NCBI GenBank assembly: GCA_002436765.1
Contig: DJNI01000069.1
Coordinates: 1-36,234, forward strand
DNA length: 36,234 bases
Direction: 5' to 3'
From: Clostridiales bacterium UBA6468
Lineage (GTDB): Bacteria > Bacillota > Clostridia > Oscillospirales > Oscillospiraceae
Shown here in pieces: positions 31,452-36,234 of the stretch (positions are counted from its first letter, which is position 1; each line of letters starts with the position of its first letter). Under the pieces are notes generated by a model. That model saw nothing but the letters and a program-made list of their open reading frames with translations, had not been told where the DNA came from and did no database searches. The translations under genes and the position numbers were made by a program.

Positions 31452-32807
31452 TCATGCGACCTTCTGCTTCTTCGCAAAGTGGATGATCAGACCCAGGACA
31501 AGACCCACAAAGGCAGGGAGAACCCAGCCCAGGCTGATGTCGAAGAAGGGAAGGATCTTCTCCGCAAGGCCGACCGCGCCGTCCAGATGAAGGGTGGTTT
31601 TCAGATTCGCGGGCAGCGCCTTGGCAAGATCGAACAGGGCGGCCACGCAGGTAAAGGCCGTGACGCTGACGTAGACAGCCCGGTCATGACGGAACAGGTT
31701 CCCGGACAGCGCCAGCAGGATCAGGGTGATCGCCAGGGGGTACAGGAACAGCAGCAGGGGCAGAGAATAGCTGATGAGCTTAGACAGACCGAAATTGGAG
31801 ATCAGGAAGGAAAACACGGTGAAAATCACCGCCCAGGCGCGGTAGGAAAGCCCCTTGGGGAACATACGGGCAAAGGCGTCCGAGCAGCTGGTGACGAGAC
31901 CAATGGCGGTTTTCAGGCAGGCGCAGGTGATGGTGACCGCCAGAACCAGGCTGCCCGCCCGCCCCAGATAGTGGCCAGAGATCTGCGCCAGGGCAATGCC
32001 GCCGTTTCCGGAGGTCTCAAACAGGCCTCTGGACTGGGTGCCGATGAGGATGGTGGTGACGTAGATCACGATCATGGGAATGCTGGTGAGCAGTCCGGAG
32101 GACAGAACGTCCTTTGCGATATCGGAATCGTCGGTGACGCCCATGGAGCGGATGATGTCGATGACCACGATGCCGAAGGCCAGACCGGCAATGGCGTCCA
32201 TGGTGCCGTAGCCCTCGATGAAGCCCATAGACAGCGCCCCGGTCTGATAGCCGGCGGCAGGTTCCACGTCGGAAACGGAGGCGGAGGGATTGACCAGCGC
32301 CGTCACCACCAGAATCGCCAGGAAAACCAGGAAAATGGGAGTGATGACCTTGCCGATCCAGACGGTGATCTTGCCGGGACGCAGAGACAGAATCAGCACG
32401 ATGGCGAAAAAGATCAGGGAGAAGATCAGAAGCGCGGCGGACTCGGATGCACCCGCGCCCAGCATGGGCGCGACGCCTACGGTGAAGGAGGTGGTCGCGC
32501 ATCTGGGAATGGCGAAGCCGGGGCCGATGGTCAGGTAGAGCAGGCAGGAAAAGAAATAGCTGTAGCCGCTTCCTACCTTTTTGGACAGCTGCTGCAGGCC
32601 GTCGGAGTGGGTGTTGCCGATGGCGGCTACGCCCATGATGGGGATACCGACTGCCGTGATGATAAAGCCGATCATGGCGGGGACGACGTTCCGCCCGGCC
32701 AGCTGACCCAGGTGAACGGGGAAGATCAGGTTGCCGGCGCCGAAGAACATGCCGAACAGCGTTCCGGCCACCAGGATCTTCTGCTTGAATGTAAGATGTT
32801 TCCGCAT
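31452..32807 (-). CDS. brnQ: Branched-chain amino acid transport carrier (LIVCS family)
   Basis: A 451-residue membrane protein with about twelve hydrophobic helices, a cation-coupled importer of leucine, isoleucine and valine. The N-terminus LVAGTLFGMFFGAGNLIFPVHLGQLAG is the LIVCS signature (read here as residues 11-37), and YLTIGPGFAIPRCATTSFTVG lies near residue 80. Frames extend upstream to 32960, but ATG 32807 has AGGAGG at 9 bases and begins the typical MRKHLTFKQKIL. It is divergent from a LysR-type regulator 115 bases away, which is a natural candidate for its control. A terminator shared with the ABC operon lies past its stop. Confidence 0.93.
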   Translation of the reverse strand: MRKHLTFKQKILVAGTLFGMFFGAGNLIFPVHLGQLAGRNVVPAMIGFIITAVGIPIMGVAAIGNTHSDGLQQLSKKVGSGYSYFFSCLLYLTIGPGFAIPRCATTSFTVGVAPMLGAGASESAALLIFSLIFFAIVLILSLRPGKITVWIGKVITPIFLVFLAILVVTALVNPSASVSDVEPAAGYQTGALSMGFIEGYGTMDAIAGLAFGIVVIDIIRSMGVTDDSDIAKDVLSSGLLTSIPMIVIYVTTILIGTQSRGLFETSGNGGIALAQISGHYLGRAGSLVLAVTITCACLKTAIGLVTSCSDAFARMFPKGLSYRAWAVIFTVFSFLISNFGLSKLISYSLPLLLFLYPLAITLILLALSGNLFRHDRAVYVSVTAFTCVAALFDLAKALPANLKTTLHLDGAVGLAEKILPFFDISLGWVLPAFVGLVLGLIIHFAKKQKVA

Positions 32808-32835
32808 TTTATTCTGCCTCCTTCTGTTTGACGAT

Positions 32836-32844
32836 ATTCTAACA
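32836..32844 (-). promoter_or_regulatory. Possible extended -10 of brnQ
   Basis: On the - strand, TGTTAGAAT is an extended -10 (TG-n-type context before TAGAAT), 28 bases upstream of the brnQ start. No good -35 is seen, which fits activation by the divergent LysR regulator. Confidence 0.35.
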
Positions 32845-32850
32845 TTTCCC

Positions 32851-32879
32851 TTGCAATCTGAGAAGTCCATGTTTATAAT
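32851..32879 (+). promoter_or_regulatory. Promoter of the LysR regulator gene
   Basis: TTGCAA (32851-32856), 17-base spacer, TATAAT (32874-32879); the start codon follows 43 bases later. Confidence 0.75.
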
Positions 32880-32922
32880 AGGGGTATTAGAAACTGTAAT
32901 AGATATGAAATGGAGTATGGCG

Positions 32923-33801
32923 ATGGACAGCAAGAAACTGGAAATTCTCATGACGGCCATCGACCTTGGCAGCTTTACAAAAGCGTCGGAGGTGGTGGGC
33001 TACACCCAATCGGGACTGACCCACATGATGGACGCCCTGGAGCGGGAGGTGGGCTTTTCCCTGTTGCGGCGCGACCACAACGGCATCCAGCTCAGCCCTC
33101 AGGGACGGCAGCTCATGCCTGCCATCCGGGAATTTTTGCAGGCCAATGCCAACCTGGAAAACCAGATCGGCGCCATTGCCGAGCAGAAAAAGGAGGTCAT
33201 CCGCATTGCGGCCTACGCCAGCATCGCCATGCACTGGATGCCGGAGCTGCTGTATCGCTACAAGCGCGTCTGCCCGGAGGTCAGCGTGGATCTGCGGATG
33301 GTGGATAACGCACTGGAACCCTATGAGCTGCTGGAAAGCGGGCAGACCGACGTGATCTTCGCCAGCCGGCAGAATTACAGCTTCTGCGACTGGACGCCAT
33401 TATATAATGAGAAGATGTACGCGATCCTCCCGAAGGATTACCCCCTCAACGGCCGCACCACCTTCCCCCTGGAGGAATTTTCCGGGCAGGACTTCCTGAT
33501 GCCCTACGGCAGATTCGACATTGACGTCAATGCGGCCATGGCCTCCGTGGGCGTGAAGCTCAATGCAAGCGTCTCCCGGGTGGACGACGAGACGGTCATT
33601 CGGATGGTGGGGCACGGGCTGGGCGTGACCATGATGACGGAGCTGATGATCCGGGGCAGGACGGACGACGTGCTTTGCGTTCCCGTGGAGCCGCTGACCC
33701 TGCGGGAGCTGGGCATGGGCACCAGCCGCAGAATGAAGCTGACGGACGGTATGCAAAGCCTGAAGGACTGTATGCTTCAGTTCATCCATGACAGGTCGTG
33801 A
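32923..33801 (+). CDS. LysR-type transcriptional regulator
   Basis: A 292-residue DNA-binding regulator with an N-terminal winged helix-turn-helix (about 1-60: MTAIDLGSFTKASEVVGYTQSGLTHMMDALEREVG in segments, ending LLRRD and LSPQGRQL) and a C-terminal inducer-binding domain (about 90-292) beginning EVIRIAAYASIAMHWMPELL. In-frame ATGs at 32905 and 32917 exist; ATG 32923 is chosen because GGAG lies 7 bases upstream and it gives the standard LysR N-terminus MDSKKLEIL. It is divergent from brnQ; the shared 115-base region contains TTCTAA/TTAGAA inverted elements. It probably controls brnQ and itself, with an amino acid or metabolite as effector; this is inferred from position only. Confidence 0.92.
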   Translation: MDSKKLEILMTAIDLGSFTKASEVVGYTQSGLTHMMDALEREVGFSLLRRDHNGIQLSPQGRQLMPAIREFLQANANLENQIGAIAEQKKEVIRIAAYASIAMHWMPELLYRYKRVCPEVSVDLRMVDNALEPYELLESGQTDVIFASRQNYSFCDWTPLYNEKMYAILPKDYPLNGRTTFPLEEFSGQDFLMPYGRFDIDVNAAMASVGVKLNASVSRVDDETVIRMVGHGLGVTMMTELMIRGRTDDVLCVPVEPLTLRELGMGTSRRMKLTDGMQSLKDCMLQFIHDRS

Positions 33802-33926
33802 TGGGATACGGCCGGTTTTTCTCCGGGACGCCGGCCGTGCATCCCTGCATTCTGACAGGATCCCGACGACCTTATCTGACAGAATTTGTCATACTTGGAC
33901 AAAATGAAAAAATCCTTAAAAACCAC

Positions 33927-33955
33927 TTGACAAATTCTTTAAGGTGGGCTATTAT
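33927..33955 (+). promoter_or_regulatory. Promoter of feoA-feoA-feoB
   Basis: TTGACA (33927-33932), 17-base spacer, TATTAT (33950-33955). A GGCCGG hairpin without a T tract (about 33810-33835) separates it from the LysR gene; the rest of 33836-33926 shows nothing recognisable. Confidence 0.8.
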
Positions 33956-33960
33956 ACAGG

Positions 33961-33980
33961 AGGTTAGCGAGAGCTAACCT
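33961..33980. promoter_or_regulatory. feo operator/hairpin 1
   Basis: AGGTTAGC-GAGA-GCTAACCT is a perfect 8-bp inverted repeat covering the predicted feo transcription start. The sequence is close to DtxR/IdeR-type operators (TTAGGTTAGSCTAACCTAA), but its half-sites are spread by four bases. As RNA it would be a hairpin with a GNRA loop. Confidence 0.55.
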
Positions 33981-33991
33981 AATTAGCGCTA

Positions 33992-34015
33992 TTAGGTTAG
34001 CTTTTGCTAATCTAA
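33992..34015. promoter_or_regulatory. feo operator/hairpin 2
   Basis: TTAGGTTAGC-TTTT-GCTAATCTAA, ten-base arms with one G-T mismatch, 25 bases before the first feoA. It is the same motif as at 33961 with a different centre. The palindrome TAGCGCTA (33983-33990) lies between them. Confidence 0.5.
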
Positions 34016-34039
34016 AGTTAGAAAAAGAAGGTGTTCTCC

Positions 34040-34249
34040 ATGCCGCTTACGGTTGCGGATCCCGGCGAGGAATACGTCATCAAGCGAATCGGCGGAAAGC
34101 CGGAAGTCAAACAGCATCTGGAGAATCTGGGCTTCGTCGTCGGCGGGGTGGTGTCGGTCATCAATACGATGAGCGGCAACGTCATCGTCAAGGTGAAGGA
34201 ATCCCGGGTAGCCATCAGTCAGGAAATGGCACAAAAAATTATGGTCTAA
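34040..34249 (+). CDS. feoA: Ferrous iron transport protein FeoA (first copy)
   Basis: A 69-residue SH3-like cytosolic protein of the FeoA family, which assists FeoB in Fe2+ uptake. The core KRIGGKPEVKQHLENLGFVVGGVVSVINTMSGNVIVKVKESRVAIS (taken in parts) has the conserved L..LGF..G..V pattern and the final strand with A-I-S/M-A. GTG 34031 is also in frame, but ATG 34040 has AGAAGG at about 8 bases. It is followed 28 bases later by a second FeoA and then feoB. It has few of the conserved residues of the second copy, so the two have diverged and may not be redundant. Confidence 0.88.
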   Translation: MPLTVADPGEEYVIKRIGGKPEVKQHLENLGFVVGGVVSVINTMSGNVIVKVKESRVAISQEMAQKIMV

Positions 34250-34277
34250 TGTTTAATGAGGTAAAGGAGGAATCGGT

Positions 34278-34499
34278 ATGAAAACACTGAAGCAGGCAAA
34301 GGTCGGCGAGACCGTTACCGTGGTGAAGCTCCACGGCGAGGGCGCCGTCAAGCGCAGGATCATGGACATGGGCATTACCAAGGGCGTCACCGTTTACGTG
34401 CGGAAGGTTGCTCCCCTGGGCGATCCGGTGGAAGTCAACGTCCGCGGCTACGAGCTGTCGATCCGTAAGGCCGACGCCGAAATGATCGAGATCCAGTAA
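34278..34499 (+). CDS. feoA: Ferrous iron transport protein FeoA (second copy)
   Basis: A 73-residue FeoA with the classical pattern: KTLKQAKVGETVTVVKL, then GAVKRRIMDMGITKGVTVYVRKVAPLGDPVEVNV and RGYELSIRKADAEMIEI (given in parts), where R-R-I/L-D-M-G-I and APLGDP.E..VRGY.L..R are the family signature. AAAGGAGG precedes the ATG at 34278. It lies between the first FeoA and FeoB and is the likelier direct partner of FeoB. Two FeoA genes before FeoB is a frequent clostridial layout. Confidence 0.94.
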   Translation: MKTLKQAKVGETVTVVKLHGEGAVKRRIMDMGITKGVTVYVRKVAPLGDPVEVNVRGYELSIRKADAEMIEIQ

Positions 34500-34544
34500 G
34501 ACCCCAGTAAATCATAGGGACGCAAGCCCAAACTTTGATAAAAC

Positions 34545-34560
34545 GTTAGCGGAAGCTAAC
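34545..34560. promoter_or_regulatory. feo operator/hairpin 3 (before feoB)
   Basis: GTTAGC-GGAA-GCTAAC, a third copy of the motif at 33961 and 33992, here inside the operon 14 bases before the feoB start codon and just ahead of its ribosome site AAGGAG. Its loop also fits GNRA. Being intragenic, it could act as DNA operator, as mRNA structure setting FeoB translation, or as a processing site. Confidence 0.5.
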
Positions 34561-34574
34561 AGAAGGAGCGTATC

Positions 34575-36234
34575 ATGGATATCAGAATTGCCCTTGCGGG
34601 CAACCCCAACAGCGGCAAAACGACACTGTTCAATGCCCTCACCGGTTCCAACCAGTTCGTGGGCAACTGGCCCGGCGTCACCGTGGAGAAGAAGGAAGGC
34701 AAGCTGAAGAAGCATTCCGACGTCACCATTACCGACCTGCCCGGCATTTATTCTCTGTCTCCGTACACCATGGAGGAAGTGGTCGCCCGGAATTACCTGA
34801 TCGAGGAGCGGCCTGACGCCATCCTGAACATCATCGACGGCACCAACCTGGAGCGGAACCTGTACTTAACCACCCAGCTGACCGAGCTGGGCATCCCCGT
34901 GGTCATCGCCATCAACATGATGGATATCGTCCGCAAGAACGGTGACAAGATCAACATCGACGAGCTGTCCCAGGCGCTGGGCTGCAAGGTCGTTGAGATC
35001 TCCGCCCTGAAGGGCGACGGTGTTATGGCCGCTGCCGAGGCTGCCATCGACGCCGCGAAGAACGGCAAGACCGTTCCCATGCACACCTTCTCCGGCCCCG
35101 TAGAGCACGCCATTGCCCACATCGAGGAAGCGGCCGTCCACAGCCTGCCCGAGGAGCAGCAGCGCTGGTACGCCATCAAGATCTTCGAGCGGGACGACAA
35201 GGTGATGGAGAAGCTGAACCTGACGAAGGAGACCATGTCCCACATTGAGGCCGACATCGCCGCCGCCGAGAAGGAGCTGGACGACGACGCCGAGAGCATC
35301 ATCACCAACGAGCGTTACATCTACATCGGCGAGGTCATCAAGCGCTGCTACAAGAAGCACTCTGCCGGTAAGCTGACCACCTCCGATAAGATCGATAAAA
35401 TTGTGACGAACCGCTGGCTGGGTCTTCCCATTTTTGCGGTCGTCATGTTCCTGGTTTACTACATCTCTATGATCGGTGTGGGCGCTGCCGCTACCGACTG
35501 GGCAAACGACGGCCTGTTCGGCGACGGCTGGCACCTGTTCGGCATCGGCTCCGCCGCTTACAACGAGGCGGCGGACGAGTACGGCGCGGCTTCTCTGATC
35601 GTGGACGGCTACGATGCCTATGTGGAAAAGAACGGCACCGCTCCCACCGGCGACTTCCCCTACGAGGTCGAGGACGAGGAGACTCTGGATATCACCACCG
35701 AGACCGCTTCCCTGAAGGACTACGAGGCCGCTGTCGCTACCCTGGAAAGCTACGGCAACGAGGAGCCGGATCCCGCGAACTACGGCGTTTGGGTGCCCGG
35801 CGTTCCCGTCCTGATCGGCAACCTGCTGGAGAAGGCCAACGCGGCCGAATGGCTCAGCGGCCTGATCCTGGACGGCATTGTGGCCGGCGTCGGCGCGGTT
35901 CTGGGCTTCGTGCCGCAGATGCTGGTGCTGTTCCTGCTGCTGGCCATCCTGGAGGCCTGCGGCTACATGGCCCGTATCGCCTTCGTTCTGGATCGTATCT
36001 TCCGTAAGTTCGGTCTGTCCGGTAAGTCCTTCATCCCCATGCTGGTCGGCACCGGCTGCGGCGTGCCCGGTATTATGGCTTCCCGTACCATTGAGAACGA
36101 GCGTGACCGCCGGATGACCATCATGACCACAACCTTCATCCCCTGCGGCGCGAAGGTTCCCTTCATCGCCATGATCGCCGGCGCGCTGTTCAATGGAAGC
36201 GCATGGGTGGCTACCTCCGCTTACTTCATCGGCA
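34575..36234 (+). CDS. feoB: Ferrous iron transporter FeoB (partial, cut by window end)
   Basis: GTPase-gated Fe2+ importer of the inner membrane; 553 residues visible, the C-terminus is missing. The G domain has G1 GNPNSGKTT (9-17), switch region NWPGVTVEKKEG, G3 DLPGIYSL and a G4 variant NMMD. The membrane part starts near residue 280 (NRWLGLPIFAVVMFLVYYIS in parts), with the conserved GVGAVLGFVPQM, EACGYMARIAF, PMLVGTGCGVPGI and FIPCGAKVPF motifs. Between the first helix and the WLSGLILDGIVAG helix is an acidic stretch of roughly 75 residues (about 329-402), predicted extracytoplasmic. ATG 34575 has AAGGAG at 7 bases. It is third in the feo operon. Confidence 0.96.
   Translation, partial: MDIRIALAGNPNSGKTTLFNALTGSNQFVGNWPGVTVEKKEGKLKKHSDVTITDLPGIYSLSPYTMEEVVARNYLIEERPDAILNIIDGTNLERNLYLTTQLTELGIPVVIAINMMDIVRKNGDKINIDELSQALGCKVVEISALKGDGVMAAAEAAIDAAKNGKTVPMHTFSGPVEHAIAHIEEAAVHSLPEEQQRWYAIKIFERDDKVMEKLNLTKETMSHIEADIAAAEKELDDDAESIITNERYIYIGEVIKRCYKKHSAGKLTTSDKIDKIVTNRWLGLPIFAVVMFLVYYISMIGVGAAATDWANDGLFGDGWHLFGIGSAAYNEAADEYGAASLIVDGYDAYVEKNGTAPTGDFPYEVEDEETLDITTETASLKDYEAAVATLESYGNEEPDPANYGVWVPGVPVLIGNLLEKANAAEWLSGLILDGIVAGVGAVLGFVPQMLVLFLLLAILEACGYMARIAFVLDRIFRKFGLSGKSFIPMLVGTGCGVPGIMASRTIENERDRRMTIMTTTFIPCGAKVPFIAMIAGALFNGSAWVATSAYFIG

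Overview
The window reads as a chromosomal segment of a GC-rich, low-oxygen Firmicute, most likely a gut-type Clostridia of the Oscillospirales/Ruminococcaceae kind. The clues are a paired GlgC/GlgD ADP-glucose pyrophosphorylase, a CBS/DRTGG-containing manganese pyrophosphatase, RicT next to holB, an LTA-synthase-like enzyme, an S18 with a CxxC motif, strong AGGAGG ribosome sites, TTGNNN-17-TATAAT promoters and an FeoA-FeoA-FeoB ferrous iron system. I cannot name the genus from sequence alone. Nearly all of it is core metabolism, and I see no prophage, IS transposase, integron or CRISPR array.

Layout. 1-26 is the right end of a dispersed repeat that recurs at 27645. 48-1513: a DUF2461 protein and dapF. 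1566-2784: the rpsF-ssb-rpsR operon with promoter, structured leader and terminator. 2785-9902, all + strand: ansA, CBS-pyrophosphatase, holB, ricT and an LTA-synthase-like membrane sulfatase. 10036-12973: an MFS and a MATE transporter, separated by a 334-base gap packed with perfect hairpins and a palindromic operator. 13026-18979 (- strand): glycogen block glgC-glgD-glgA, then a GH13 glycosidase and a small Cys-rich protein. 19125-19691 (-): a phosphinothricin-acetyltransferase-like GNAT. 19772-21347: mgtE behind a long leader with a possible upstream peptide and a hairpin that buries the ribosome site. 21402-27433: the aspartate/threonine pathway, thrB-thrC (-) divergent from hom-lysC-asd (+). 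27480-27665: a 186-base inverted-repeat element; 27683-27758: tRNA-Thr(CGT). 27939-31398: a heterodimeric ABC exporter. 31452-33801: brnQ and a divergent LysR regulator. 33927 to the end: feoA-feoA-feoB, with feoB running off the window.

How it fits together. lysC, asd and hom make homoserine, and thrB and thrC convert it to threonine. DapF at the other end completes the meso-diaminopimelate branch for lysine and peptidoglycan. GlgC/GlgD and GlgA build glycogen, while the GH13 enzyme trims alpha-glucans. MgtE and Feo import Mg2+ and Fe2+, each behind a structured upstream region. The most unusual material is non-coding: the mgtE leader, the hairpin stack at 11257-11419, the dispersed inverted-repeat element and the repeated GTTAGC-N4-GCTAAC motif in the feo operon. 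The least ordinary protein features are the basic repeat tail of RicT and the 57-residue Cys-rich protein.
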